Positions 46,301-60,055 of a stretch of DNA of 64,000 bases are shown piece by piece. Every line of letters starts with the position of its first letter. The stretch's first letter is position 1. The position numbers and the translations under genes are program-made. Source of the stretch: Uloborus plumipes (taxonomy: Eukaryota > Arthropoda > Arachnida > Araneae > Uloboridae); assembly GCA_038373865.1 (NCBI GenBank), contig JAXGGA010002373.1:60132-124131 (forward strand), read 5' to 3'. The notes under the pieces are model-generated. The model did not search any database, had not been told where the DNA came from, and saw nothing but the letters and a program-made list of their open reading frames with translations.

Positions 46301-49242
46301 ACAGGATACTACAATCAGAAAGTGGGGCTAAAATCGAGCATTTTTAAAAAACGGCCCTAAAACCACATGATAAAATTCATCCCAAGTAAACTTTTGATGC
46401 ATTTTATATACATTGGATTCATATAGATTGAGTATGAAGCAGAACCATTTTATTTTGTTAGATTGTTTTCGCTCAGTGATACATTTAAAACATGTGTTGA
46501 TAGCCCCACTTTCCCCCATGGAGGGGTAAAGTGGGTCTAGTTCAGAAATTAGTGAACATTCAAACAAAAATGTGTAAGTATTGATTTTGACACAAGTATA
46601 CAATAAAATTAAAATACCTTAATTTCATTTAAAGGTACAAATGCGCTGAAAATATTTTTTTTAGTTTTCTTTGTACTATCATTCACAACACTGAAACATT
46701 CTAGAACAATCGGTAACTTCCTATAATGTTCGAAAATGCGCCAATGTCGCCAAGCTTGGCGACACTTGGTGATTTCTCGCTAAATTTGGCGACAAAAATA
46801 AGTCGCCAAAAGTGATGCCAACTTGACGATTTCCTGTCAATTTCTCGCCAAGCCCATAGACTCCCATGTTAAACTAATGGTAAAGCAGGGAAAACAGCAA
46901 GCAAGTGAAATTTGCAAGTAAATTGACAAAATAAGAGCCGATTTTAGCAAGATAATAAAAAATAAGGACAGAAAATTATGAAAAAGCACCAATTTGCTAA
47001 ATGTATTATGTAATCGTAAACCCTCAGGAAAGTTTAGTCATAGACCCACTTTACTAACATAAAAGTATGTGCTATTATCTCAATTTATGTCTTAAAAAAG
47101 AATTAACAAAATATTTAAATTAGAAAACAGAAAGTTGGTGTTTTTCAAAATAGCCCCATTTTCCCCCATAGACCGACTTTCCCCCACCTGACCCTAGGTA
47201 ATTTCAAACGGTTCCCTTTAAAACGAATTGTGTCCCTTTCAGAACTCTAGCTCAGGCGGAAAAAATGCCTTCGGTGAGCAATAAAGGCGAAAGATTAAAG
47301 AGGGAATGAGTTGCGACCATTTTAAAATCGTCGTACAAGTGAAAAGGTGCATAAATGAGGCGGCGTAAAAAAGTGAGAGTTCACTGTAATTCTAAATACT
47401 GTCATCAGTGCTAGTCAATCTTAATTTTATAGCAGCAAATATTTTAAATTTTCCAGAATCATTACATATCCTGAGAAAATAATGGCTGACATGATTGATG
47501 TACTTTGGTATCATTAAACAGCCATGCATTTGAAAAATATTTCGCGCGGAGATAGATGCCTTGTTTGCAAATTACTATGAAGAGAAAAAGGTGACGAACA
47601 AAAAAAGAAAAAGGCTCATTTTCTGTAAGATGGGTTATAGAGCTCCTCTGCTAAGCTGACCTCCGACATGTATATTTCATGGACCCTATTCACATTCAAG
47701 GTACACAGAAAATCGGTTAGTGTACTTCAAAATAGCACGCTGACATTAGCCACTGCTCTCGGTTCAAGTACCTCCTAATAATGTAAAATATCGTTTACAG
47801 GCGACACTGGCCATTGTTGGTCTTTGATGCCAACTTAACTGTGCCCGATATTGGCTGATCTTTGTTCGTTCCTTGCATTGACCAAAAATTGGTTCAGTAT
47901 TGGCCAATGCTGAATGGCACTTTTTCTCAATGTTGTAAAAATGCTGGCTCTATCAGACGTCGCCTACCCAACGTATCGAATATTGACCAATCTCCCGAAG
48001 TTTTCGCTTCCACCATTGTTACGACAGTAAAGGAAAGAAAAAATGTTTCACATGGGGGGGGGGAGGGGGGGGGAGATTTATGTTTCTCTTTGATAACGAA
48101 GTCAGGACAATGTATGAGGCACTGACGTCAATGAATAAACGAAAAGAGTCTATCATTGGTGGGAATATATTTAACGAGTAGTTCGGTTCCCAAAATCGCT
48201 AAATTCTGAAAAAAAAAAAAAAAAAAAAATGCCAAAGTAAAATTATAGTAGGTCTATTAGATATAGATTTTAGACTTTTTGAATACTTTTATTTTCAACG
48301 TTTTACGTTATAGTTAAGCCAAACTCTAAACTCGTTTGTCTTGTTTAGGATGACTCATTTTTCATTTTTTGTTGGCAATATTTTTCTCGATTCTGGTTGA
48401 TTTTCGCTTTCGGTTAACTGATAATTTTAGATGAAATCTCCCGCGATTGCTGTGTTGATTTCTTTTCAAAGGGTAAATATAGTCAATCTTTTGGTTCGCC
48501 TAAAAGTTTAAAATCATTCTTTTCCAAATTATCTATATTTAACTTTCGTGCCATGTACCTATGTTATATTAAATTAGTATATATATAAAAAAATCAATAT
48601 GGGCGAATTTGAATTCAGGTTTTCAAGTTTAAAGAATGACGCATTAATTAGTGATCTGGTAATAATTTTATTTCAATATTTTTGAATCAAAAAAATTTAT
48701 TCGATCGACAATTTGAAAAAAATGTATGAACGATTGGTTGCTGGCGGGGTTGATTTTGTTCCTAAACACGTGCGTATCATAAAAATAAACAAATAAAAAT
48801 AATTTTTGAAAAAGGGAAAAACATTTGTTATACCACTGGTGGCTGTTGGGTTATTTAAATGGATGTTCACAATAAAAAAAAAGGAAAAGGATGCATATAC
48901 GATATAGCTTGGTGTGAAATAAATTAAGTTATCCTTAGGTAAACGGATTATTCCAGACATAAAGGTCCCTTTCAAGAAATAAAAAATAAGTAAATAAATA
49001 AAGAAAGAAAGTAGAGTAAGTATATAAATAGAATCAAAAATATGTTTGAGAGGGTTGTATATTTTGTTAAAAATACAATGAGTATTATAATAGGCAATGG
49101 AACACATTTATATTCTTTTAAGAAGCAGTTGTGAAGTCCTTAAAAATTTGTTTGCCTTGAACAATATTCAATTCCTACAGCTACTCTGTATTGGCAAAGT
49201 ACCTGATCGAAATTTAGTTGAGTTTCGAGAATTAACCGAGTA
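46301..49242. other. Intergenic sequence with minor repeats
   Basis: It contains recurring GTGGGGCTA / CCCCACTTTCCCCCA strings at about 46320, 46503, 47043 and 47155, likely a decayed element, and a cluster of TCGCCAA/TTGGCGA palindromic motifs at 46738-46855. It also has GGGGGGG runs near 48053-48073 and a run of A at 48209. No coding sequence was recognised. Confidence 0.4.
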
Positions 49243-49250
49243 CTCGATAC

Positions 49251-49993
49251 TAGGGATGCACCGATTAATCGGCAGTACCGATTAATCGGCCATAATCGGC
49301 CACTTTGCCGATTAATAATAATCGGCAAAATCGGGCCGATTAATCGGCAGAAAGAATGTTTTTTAAATATTATTTTTTAAAGTAAACCTCTACTAAGAAA
49401 TTATGATGAATAATTTTATTAACAGTAATAATAATCCTCATCGCTGATGTAAAGTTTTTAATACATTAATTCTCCTTTTTTAAGAAATATACACATAGTT
49501 AATGTAGCAACATTTTTCATGCGTCGATAGTTTTCTCCTTGCTTTTAGATAATCTTCAATTTTCACAAGGAATAAAAGTCTTGAATTACATAGCTACTAA
49601 TATTTGAAAAATTGAAACTGAAATAATTTTAAAATTGAATTGCTCACCACACAGACTCCCCTCCTTTTTTTTTTAAATTTTCATGTCTAGTTTACATAAT
49701 TAGCAATGTGTTAATGCAATATTATTGACAATAACATTAAAATTAGTTCAGAGAAATTTGTTAAAATATTGAAATTATTTTGGGAAAATTAGAAAAATGG
49801 AAAAAACAATTAGGAAATATTTCAAAAGTTAGAATTGTAAAAAAAACGAAGAAAAAACTGTAACGGTGAAATTGGTAGTACTGAAAACAACCATTTTAAT
49901 AATTAATCGGCTTGACCGATTAATCGGCCGATTATCAACTGCCGATTAATCGGTAATCGGTAATCGGCCAATTTGCTTATCGGTGCATCCCTA
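49251..49993. mobile_element. hAT-like MITE with CCGATTAATCGG repeats
   Basis: The ends TAGGGATGCACCGATTAA and ttatcggtgcatcccta are flanked by a perfect 8-bp duplication CTCGATAC (49243-49250 and 49994-50001). Both ends hold arrays of the palindrome CCGATTAATCGG. It is inserted in an older GAGTACTCGG-type repeat. Confidence 0.92.
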
Positions 49994-50235
49994 CTCGATA
50001 CAACACTAGATTTTTTATAAATAGTCTTAGCTCAGTGTAGGCTTTTACAAATTGTAAGGCAGGTTAATACTGCCTTTATTTTTTTGTTTTTTGAAAATTT
50101 TTCCTCTTTAAATCTATGTTCAGCTACGCCTCGTTATATCGCTCATTCGAATATATTGCGCTTTTCCTTTGTCTTCCGAAAAATTATACATACACAGGGA
50201 TTATAAGCTGTTGGCTTGTAAATTAGCCCAATTTC

Positions 50236-50933
50236 CATGGGCGTAGGAACTTTGGGAGCTGGGGGAGCTCGTTCTCCCCTTGGAATATTTCAGACTGGCT
50301 CAAGCTCCCCCTTAAAATTCTTTTACTATAACTTTTTGTGGTACATTTTTTTCCGCAAACCTGATTTCAAAAATGTGATATTTTTTCTAGGAAATTCCTA
50401 CAATAAGCAGCAAAGGGGGGAGACAGTGTGACTGTTGTACTCAACTTCATCAAAAATCATCTAAAAGTATGTTTTTAAAGCAACAATTTTGGAAAATTGC
50501 CAAGGACGAGTTTGTTACCCCAGTTCCAGTCCTGCTAATGTAACCAAAGATAACCTTCATTCGCTTTTAAGACTTGTACTTCAAAAAATTTCTAAACTCT
50601 AAAGTCAACAAAAATTGTCAAATCATTTTTAAAAGGTAAAATTAGGAAATTTTCTAGGATAAAAGTTTCAGACTTCCTATTTCTAAGCAAATATTACATC
50701 AAAAACTAAGTTCATATTCATAATATAAAAGTATGCTTGTTGTTTCTCGGGCGAAATAGTAGTGTTTTTAAATTTATTTTATTCATAAAAGATGTTTATT
50801 TGAACATTTATGATTTTATAGTTGAGTTTTAGTGTAAAGGGTGACTAAGTGTGTCTTGCCACCCCCGAAGAAAGCGTCAATCTCCGGTACTGCATCAGGC
50901 TCCCCCTGTTTTCACTAAGTTCCTACGCCACTG
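50236..50933. mobile_element. hAT-like MITE with GGCGTAGGAAC ends, 698 bp
   Basis: The ends CATGGGCGTAGGAAC and gttcctacgccactg are flanked by a perfect 8-bp duplication CCAATTTC (50228-50235 and 50934-50941). It has no coding capacity. Confidence 0.88.
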
Positions 50934-51150
50934 CCAATTTCAAGACTTGATTAAAGAATTTTGAACATTTTTTCCCTTAATGCATATATTTTTTCCCTAG
51001 CGGAAATTTCTGGAAATTTTCTATTTGCCAATACTTTAGTTAAATCAGAATTTTTTCGCTGAATTTTCGATTTTATCATATTTGACGAGGTGGCGAATGT
51101 TTAATGCTGCTTTTTAATTTGACACTATTAATATATATTTGCATTATACC

Positions 51151-54048
51151 TCAAGACTCAAATTTTGAATTGGTAGCCAATGGCTACTAACACCCCACAA
51201 AATGGTAGCCAAATTTCAGAAAATGGTAGCCAAACTTAAAATTAAAAAAAAAGTGTAAAATGTGTATTTAGAAAAATATGTTTGAATTTTAAAGCAATAA
51301 TGTAAAGCTCAATGTTTATAAAAACAATGTTCTAAACTGCTACCTTTACGTTTCTTAAAATGGATGCATGACTAAACATCATACATCATTCATTGCTCAA
51401 ATGTATCGTCAAAATGGTTAAAATTACTGTCTAAAATTTTTTCGTGCAACCTCCGCTGTATCTGCGCACGCGTCAAGTCTCTTCGGATTTTCTCGAAATA
51501 GGGGAGAAAGCAACGAGGAAGTAGTAAGCGAACAAAAGCTGAAGGCATCGGGAAGTGCGCATCCTAAACCTATATTCCCTTTTTCAGATAGAAGCGTCCG
51601 TGGCTGCCAGGCGCACAAAACGCAAACAGACAGTAAAGAAAACATATGAATTTCAAAAATTTTAAAACTCAATGACATTTTTGTTTTCTGAAACATGATT
51701 TGTTTGAAATAAGAAAGCACTTAGTTCTATTCAGAAATATTACATGAACAAGTAATATATGCTTTGCAGTTTGTTCTCAGTCTATAACTAAATTTTAAGA
51801 TAAAGAAGGCAGCATAAATGATAAACATAAATAATTGCAAGTATTTTAAAATTCATTTCTTCCAGATGCTGGAAATAGCAATTTGAACAGTATAAAAATG
51901 AGTAATTTCTAAGTCACAATAAATTTTTTATATAATGATACTGGAATATGTTATAAATATTTAGATATGATTCCATTTCAGGTAAGTGCATTATGTAGTT
52001 ATTACAGATAATCAATCTTTGGCTAATTTCATGTGATTATTGTTATCTAACTACTATTAAAAAAAAAAAAAAACGTAAGCTCATGGGTATAATTGAAAGT
52101 TTTAGTGAAGAGCAGCATTTTCAATGTAACTTGCTAAAAATCAAGAATAAAGTTTGATTATACCCATATTTGAATTCAAAATTCTATAAACAAGTTCTAA
52201 CTTGCTCTTATGAAGAAAAAAAATATTTTTTTTGTTATTTGTTTTTGATACTTGTGCACAAAAAAAAAAAAAAACATTTCAATAAAATTTAAGTTTGGAC
52301 AGTACGGTTTAAACTTGGGCCAACCCCTGTTGTAAGACACTTCAAAAATATTTTATCTGATTTTTTTAGTATGTATAGCAAGAGCAAGCATTCAAAATTT
52401 GGTAAAAACCCCACCTTTGGTCTCAAAACACTTTTCTCTTTCTTTTTTGGTTTTAATAACATAGTATAAATAAGCAGCAAAATATCCTTAAGTAAAAAAT
52501 GATTATTAAACAAAAGAATAAAGTGAGCCAAGGTATAGATGGTAGCAGATAATAAAATCCCTCAAAACTTCCACAATAATTTAAATATTATCAGGATGTA
52601 AAAAGATTGAGATTTCAAACGAGGCCGCAATTTTTGTCGAATCACGTGTTTCTTTGTTGGAATGGGCGTCGAACTACACTTCTAAGGTTCATGTCACATG
52701 ATATGAACGACGAATTAAAATTAGGTTAATTAGTAAATAAATTGCAAAATTAATACATAAAATGAGCCGAGTTACGGTAGTAGATAATAAGAAGCCTCAA
52801 AGATTCCAAAACAATTGAGATATTTTTAGGATGTGAAAGGATTGAAATCCCGAACAAGGTACACAACTTTCGGCGAGGCACGTGTGACCTTGTTCGCACG
52901 GACAGCAACTCACGTGTTTTTGGTTAACATTATATGATATGAACAAACAACTAAAATAATGAAAAAAAAAAAAAAAAAAACCTCAATTAATGAGTAAAGT
53001 GAGACATGTCATGGTAGCAGATAACATAAGTCTCAAAAGTTCCAAAATAATAAATATTATCCAGGATGCAAAAAGATTGATAGCTCAAACACGGCCCGCA
53101 TATTTCGGTGAGCTACGTGCTTTTTGGTGGCATGTTTCTATGGTTAATATTATAATGAGCAATTAAAATTATATTAATAAATACATTACAAAATTACTGT
53201 ATAAAATGAGCTGAGTTACATTAACAGATAACAAAACGCCTCAAAACTTCAAAAACAATTGAAACATTATCAAGATGCAAAAGGATTGAAATCTCAAACC
53301 AGGTGCGCTATTTTTGGCGAGGCACGTATTTCTATTAAAGAAGCGATTTATTTTCCTTAATTGCTTAAATGTATTTTGATGCAAAAGAGCCATATTTTTT
53401 CCCATTCATATGTTTTATGAAGAAAACTTTATTTCGGAACGGTCATTTCCGCTTAAAATTGCGAATATGAACAATCTGAAACGCGACGTCATTTCGGAAA
53501 CGCGTTTTTATTCGAGTGCTGCGAGGCTATAAATAACCATACTGAGAAATAAAGTAAAAGAACGAACTTTAAGTCAGAAATGCACAATTTACTAAATCCT
53601 GCAAGTTTTTAGGATGGCGTGTTTAGTACAGCAGAGTTATCGAAATCGCAAATTTTGAAACAAATTTGCTGCCACGATTTTCACTTCAGTTTTTTTGTAA
53701 CGTTGCGCAAGTGGTATCGTTAACAATACCTCCCCTCCCTCTTCCTCCCCAATTTATTGCTGAACTTTTAGTGGACAAGAGGACAATACCTTCGTCCCTG
53801 GCGATCTCACATCCGAATTTTAAGTGAATGAGAGTATAATATCACCCCCCTTCTACGCCCCCGGCGATCCGACTGCCGAATGTTTAGTGGACAAGAGGAT
53901 TTGGGAAAAGGTCACATGTCAAGGTTAAAGTCGGGAAAGGGGTGTAGCGTTTTTAAATGGTAGCCACGTTGGCAACCTCAGTGAAAATAATTATCGCCAA
54001 ATCGTGAAAATTGGTCGCATTTGGCGACTGGCGACCGCGAGTGTTGAC
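51151..54048. mobile_element. Probable non-autonomous element with GGTAGCCA subterminal repeats
   Basis: The left end TCAAGACTC and right end gagtgttga are nearly inverted. Inside each end lie GGTAGCCA/TGGCTACC and GTCGCC motifs. No clean target duplication was found, so the borders are approximate. The interior holds four tandem units (52537-53340). The short minus-strand frame at 51424-51720 is not recognisable. Confidence 0.5.
52537..53340. repeat. Four tandem units (about 215-235 bp) carrying the shared core module
   Basis: Each unit reads gtagcagataa, then ctcaaaacttc, then atgcaaaaggattgaaatct, then a GAGGCACGTG-like string, at about 52540, 52770, 53005 and 53215. The core (atgcaaaaggattgaaatct) is the reverse complement of that in elements at 24.7, 28.4, 33.3 and 56.1 kb. 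Confidence 0.8.
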
Positions 54049-54289
54049 CTATAATATGCATACAAATTTCTGAGAAAAAGTATTTTCTTCCTTTTTAAAT
54101 AATGACCATACCTGCTACGCTTTCTCTACATCTGAATTTGTTGGCAGTTTAAAAGCTGCAACTTTCGCTTAGTAATCCACCTTAAAACAATTGAAGTATT
54201 TAAAATTATTTTCTTTCGTTTTTAAAGAATTATTGGAAGCAAACTTTCTTTTGCTTGTATTTAAAAAATGTCTGAATATATAAAATAGT

Positions 54290-55125
54290 TAGAGACGTTG
54301 GCACTTTGACAAATACTCGACCTTTCTCTAATTCGGCCGAGTACTGAGTTACAGAGTACTAGGTATGACACTTGTTGCATTGCAGTTTAAAGTACAATGC
54401 CTTTGATTAGCAATATATTTTCCCAACATTTTAAAATATTTTCTTTAGTATGTGGTGTACTTAGTGAAATGTTTTTTTTTTTTTGACTCATACAAAGAAC
54501 ACATTTCGCTGCTTGAAATGAACAGTGGCATATCTGCAAAAATCGATTTTTTTTTTATTACATCAAAAAATTCAATTTTTTTTACTCTTTCTTGTGGTAA
54601 TATCTGCATATCTCTAGTTTCAAAATATCACGCAATCGTTACTGTCGTTGTGCATAGTTATTCTTTTGACGCTCTTCTATTAGTAATAGTATAGTACGAT
54701 ACAGCCGCCATTGCGTCAGTTCTGAAGAAGTGCTTGGAGGAGGAACATCTATGTCTCTGAAGTTGATTCGGCATAAGTACCCTTAATACCATTTTACTTC
54801 AAAATACCGTTTTACTGCAAAAACTTTGCAGTGACTTTGAAACGCTCTAGTGAAAAGTAGTGTTTTGCAAATATACCACTGTTCATTTCAAGCAGCAATT
54901 TGTATTTTGTGAACAATTGTAAATCTCTCAAGTATTTCATTATCATTAAAAATATCCAATTTTTACGACTACTCGGCATTGGCCAAGTACTTGATCAAAA
55001 TTTGGTTGAGTACCAAGTACTCGATAACTGGGCTGAGTACCGAGTATTTGCTGAGTGCTCGGTTGAGTACCAAGTATTTGCTGAGTACTCTGTATACCAC
55101 TATTACAGATCCATGCGGAACTTGT
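54290..55125. repeat. GAGTACTCGG-type dispersed repeat with internal inversion
   Basis: Clusters of GAGTACC/GAGTACTCGG strings at about 54310-54362 and 54970-55095 resemble the sequence around 49190-49250. Within it, cgctgcttgaaatgaacagt (54509) is mirrored by actgttcatttcaagcagca (54880), an inverted repeat with a gap of about 0.35 kb. Borders are uncertain. Confidence 0.5.
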
Positions 55126-55879
55126 AAAAAAAAAACTCCATCTTTTGACTAGTTACTTTCGAATTCAACTTCCCAAACACTAGGTAACGTATTATGCAGA
55201 CCCAGACTATATAGACGAATACGCAAACACCGTTCACAGAAAATTTTCAAAGTTTGCAGAAAATTTTGATATTTTATTTAAAAGTTATTTATTTAGAAAG
55301 TTTTCTATCTGAAATATGTCTTGATTTTGTTCATTGTGGTGCAGTAGCTTGTTACATACGAAACTGACACATTCATTATAATTATGACATATTGACTATC
55401 AACCTCATGGTAGTGTACCTCCACTTCATACAACTTGATATTTTTGTTGTTAGTAGCACTGGTAGGATTTTTGCAGAAAATTTTTTAGAAATAATTTGAG
55501 TTCGCAGACGGTTTTACATTTTATCTAGATTTAATATTATGTTCAGTGACTAATTAGGTTTCGTTCAGTTTAATTTTGCTAAAATGTACTATTATAAATT
55601 TAAATTCTTTAGTTTGGTTTTATGTGTCAGCATTTTTCAAGCGATCTTCGGAAACTAACTTCAACTTCCTATTTGTATTCATTTTTTATACTTTTGAGTA
55701 TTTGCTAATTTACTCTATTAGTAAGAAATATAATTTTTTAAGTCTAGATCGTTGCCATTTGTAATCCTTGTAATGATGCATCATATTTTTAATTAAAAAC
55801 TAACTTACTATTTCCAATATTATTGTTGGGTCGTTTTTACCGAAGGTGTTAAAAACCATGGTAAAAACCAGTAAAAACT

Positions 55880-57000
55880 CCTGTTAAGCAGGGTTTGTTC
55901 TTTCCTTGAAAACCTTGAAAATTACTTGGGAAAAAAAGTTCATTTTCAAGTGCGTAAAAGTGTTCGAAAAAGTTTGTAAGGTCGCTTAATGCTTGGATTC
56001 TTCCGAAAATCATTAAAATCATTTTGTTGCGCCTAAAATTTTTTAAAAATATTTCATCAGTACAGTTTTTTGATTATTTGTTCGTTTTGAACATTCAGAG
56101 TCGCAAAAAATAGCCTCTTTTGTTGGAGATTTCAATCCTTTTACATTTGGTAATATTTCAATGTTTTTCACAGTTGGAAGTTATTTTGATGTTTACTACT
56201 TTACATTATCTTATTTCATGTTTAGCTTGAATAGACAATTAAAAATTTACTTGTGGAACCTAGGCAACATTGAATTTACTCAAATTTCGCCCCAAATTGC
56301 TTCTTGTGTTTGAGATTTCAAACTTTTTGCATCTTGTAAAACTTTTAATATTTTGCTCAACTGAATGTTATTTTTACGTGTGCTACTTTAGGTTAGCATA
56401 TTTTTTGTTCAATTTTGATAAATTATTTTAAAAATATTTTTTGGTAAACATGCGAACATCAAACGTACTTTGCAAAAATTTTCGTCCCGTGTTTCAGGTT
56501 TCAATCCTTTTGCATCTTGTAAATATTTTAACATGCTTAGCGATGGGAAACTATTTTGCCATGTGGTATACCAGACATGCTAGCTTAATCTTTTATTTTA
56601 ATAATTAATTTTTTTCCCTTGTATGTAATTTTCAAAAAAATTGACAGTTTGACATCCAGACGTTTCCTGTTCCTTTTCATGAAAATGAAATTATTTTTTG
56701 GCACTATATCAATGCATAGTGTTACATAATTTTACATTTAATCCAGTGCATTTTTTTTTTCTGATTGTAAAATAATAGCTTTTTTTCTATGTTTCACAAG
56801 TAACGGAAATTTCCTTATCCTGAATAAAGAGTGTAACTAACCTAAGTCATTTTTGTATGCTTTCAAGTAACATTTTTATTTCATGTGCATTAAAGGCAGA
56901 AGTAATTGGGTTATTGAAAGAAACTGCCATAGATTTTACTGATCTGCTCATCAAACACTTGGAAAACTGGTTAAAACACAGTTTGTGTCCTTATGTGTAT
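55880..57000. repeat. Decayed element with three copies of the shared core module
   Basis: It starts with a CAGGGTTTGTTCTTTCCTTG end of hAT-MITE type near 55890. Three tandem units with GATTTCAATCCTTTTACATT-like cores lie near 56140, 56315 and 56495. The right border was not found. Confidence 0.5.
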
Positions 57001-57394
57001 AAGTCATAAGTGTTACCCCAGGGGAATAATAATTATTTTTCTGCGAAATTTTGTTTGTTGTAGTTAGCAATAGTTTTAAGAGCCTGTTTGTTTCTTTTTA
57101 GAATTGTTGTATCTTGGAATGTACAATTCGAGACTATAAATATTTTTATTATTTCTCTTAAGTGTTGCCCATTAATTATGTATTATATTTTTAAGTATAA
57201 AACTAAAACTTGGCAGTAATGTATTTTTGTTAAGGAATTAATGGATCCAACTAAATTTTGAAAAACACAGAAATAAAAAATTCTACTGTAAAATTCTTTA
57301 GGGAATTTCATGAGTTATTTTGAAATGTAACGCTCATGAGAAGGGAGTAACACTCAATGGAAAATACCCAAGTAATAAATAGATATACAGTTAT

Positions 57395-58353
57395 CAGGGT
57401 TGACAGGTTTCTGCCGAGGCGGTAAAAACCACTGGTAGAAACCGGTTATAACCGGCATGGCAGAAACCCCTTTCTGTCACTTTTGCGGCAGAAACTCAAA
57501 AAAATGGCTTTAAAATAATTCCTGATGTACAATGGAGAATAGGTAGGCAAAATGATTAAGTGTTTACCAGAGTACAGTTTATTTTTTACAATATTATTGC
57601 CATTCCAAATCAAGTGTTACATTGTTTGAAGTCAGCAATAGTCTAAGAACAATTATACAAGTTTGGATGCAGTTTCAAAACCTGAAGAATTTCTCAATTT
57701 ATTGTGCACCAATGAGAAATTTCTTCTCTCAAGCCTAGTCTAGCAGATCTAGTTGGCATTGCTGTCAAAGAATATAAGTAAGAAACTATTTGAAAGTTGC
57801 TTCATTCAGTTACATCAGTGACATGAAGGGTTTTTGAATTTCAGAGCTTAATACAATAAAAAGCCAAAATAAAATATTTATTTCATATGGGTATATTCTA
57901 TTTGTTATATTTTTACAGGTATAAAGCAGTACCCGAGCTTTGCCTCAAAATTTTCAAGTTGTACCATACCAAATGTGGTCACTCGCTGGTATTCTAATTT
58001 CACATTAGCTACCAGTTTTTGTTGGCTCTCTTTCTCTATTAAAGGATTTTTGCCTCCTGTTTGTTTAATTTCTATTCCATGCTGATGAGTGCATAATAAG
58101 CACGAAACTGCAGTCCATAAATGGAATAAACAAGCTGGTGGTGTATTGCATTAGTTATTATCAAGTTTTTTAAATGATGAAATGAAGTTATATTTTTAGT
58201 TTACTTGGTCAAATATGTAATTATTAAACTTATTATAGATGTTTTCTTGTTTCTTCCTAATTTTGCCAGTTTCTGCCCGTTTTTACGGGTTATAACCAGG
58301 TTCTGCCACGGTCACGGCGAAAACCGGTTTCTGCCGGCAGAAAGCCAACCATG
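57395..58353. mobile_element. hAT-like MITE, CAGGGTTGaCAGG type, 959 bp
   Basis: The ends CAGGGTTGACAGGTTTCTGCC and ttctgccggcagaaagccaaccatg are flanked by ACAGTTAT (57387-57394) and ATAGTTAT (58354-58361), an 8-bp duplication with one mismatch. GGTTATAACC motifs lie near both ends. It is a relative of the elements at 21938 and 30136. Confidence 0.85.
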
Positions 58354-58817
58354 ATAGTTATGGATATTGAATTGTGTGTATGGCTCTAACTCATATCTTT
58401 GTTAATTCCTAACCTCGAGATGCATTTTGCCATGTTTATAATTTTATATTTATTAAAAACTGATAAAAGTTATAAAATATCACAGTTAGCACAACTTAGA
58501 TTTGAGTGGCTGTGTTAGATAAAAAAATTTAACTTCTTAGATGTGATATTCAAATAACGATATATTTCAGCAGAATTAGTTGAAATTCTATAACATTTGA
58601 AAAGTGAAATTCAGTTGGTATACTAAGATAAATAAATTATTATCATTTTTTATCGTTTACCTGTCAAATGCAAATTATAAAATTATTTTAATTGATTGAA
58701 TTATATTGTTAGCTGTTTTTCTGCTTTTATGTGCATTCATTTTGAAAAATGCGATCTTTTTGTATCCATTATGAAAACCGTATTTTATTCATTTTTGACA
58801 CAAAATGTTGTATTTTT

Positions 58818-58886
58818 AAAATGTATTTATGTGTATTTAGATTTGTATTTTTAAAAATACAAATCTACATAAATATAAATACATTT
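58818..58886. repeat. AT-rich hairpin, arms about 34 bp
   Basis: AAATGTATTTATGTGTATTT followed by AGATTTGTATTTTTA is mirrored almost at once by its inverse with one or two mismatches and essentially no loop. It could extrude as a cruciform. No transposon ends flank it. Confidence 0.7.
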
Positions 58887-60055
58887 ATAAATGCATATAA
58901 ATACAAAGATGTATATTTTTAAAATTTTTTATTAAAATCATCAAAAGAAAACTTTCAAGGGAAATTTCATTCTCTTAATGCATATTAAATATCAAAAATA
59001 AAGTGCTTAAGCACTTATGTAGTTCTATTTATGCTTTAATTTTGTTTGTAGTCATTAATAATGTTTGTCATTGACCATTAAAGTGCTATTGAAATAATTT
59101 TATTGCTGGCATAAGTCAGGGAAATTGATTGATTTAAAAAATCTAGATTGAGCAGATACCCAGGGGTGATTGTGCTCCGGTATTTTACCGGATTTCCTTT
59201 TTATGCTCAATTCTGGTGTTTCTATGTTCAAAAATGAGGAAATAAAATATTTTAAATTATGCTCTTATCTTCCTACCTCCGGTACTTTTCTGATTTTTCG
59301 AGATTTTGGTGATTGTAATAATTATTAATAATCATCGAATAGAAATGTTAAAATGCCATTCTAATTTTTTTTTACTTTAATGAATTATTTTATTTGCATC
59401 TTTTTGGATTTTGATGCCTTCATTTTTAAAAACGCAATCGATTTGTATCTGATATGAGAATCCAATTTTTCTCGTTTCTAGATAAATCTAGTATCTAGAT
59501 AAATTCTTTTCCATATTTTCAGTAACAAATGCAACTTTCATTACTTTATAAATATTTTCGCTCAACGAACAGTAATTCTGTTAGACTTTTATTTTCTCCT
59601 TAAAATATTTTTTGGAGACACAGTCGACGCTCGATATAACGACCGTCTCCGTCCTACAGAAAACGGTCTTTATAACGAGTGGTCGCTGTAAGAGGTAAAA
59701 CATAGCGTACCGTAAAATGGAGTGTATAGAAACAGCGGAGTCAATCGGAACAAAACTTCCCGACCGTACAAAGAAATTCTTTATAAATATACTATTGGGT
59801 ATTTTTCGCCATTAATATTTTTTTTAGAAAGGTAAGATCATAGGAAGTAGGAAAACATTACTTTTGTCAATCTGGCAACGTTACTAGCTTATAAGGAGGG
59901 CTGCACGTGGAATGCTGGAAAACATTACGTTTTCATAGGCTGCAAAACTTCATATGCAAGTACAAACCTTCTTATAATTTAAACCTAAGAGTGGTATGTT
60001 TTAATTATGCATGTATCTGGACAACTGAATACCACATTAGAATTTACATTCTTAA

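Noticed and set aside
47862..48125. 87-codon open frame as a gene
   Set aside because: Includes a G-run-encoded Gly stretch, has no splice context and no recognisable family.
48697..49107. 136-codon hydrophobic open frame as a membrane protein
   Set aside because: Phe/Ile/Leu richness follows from T-rich sequence, and no conserved motif is seen.
52537..53340. CRISPR-like array or satellite DNA
   Set aside because: Units are about 220 bp, diverged and lie inside a transposon; there are no short identical repeats with unique spacers.
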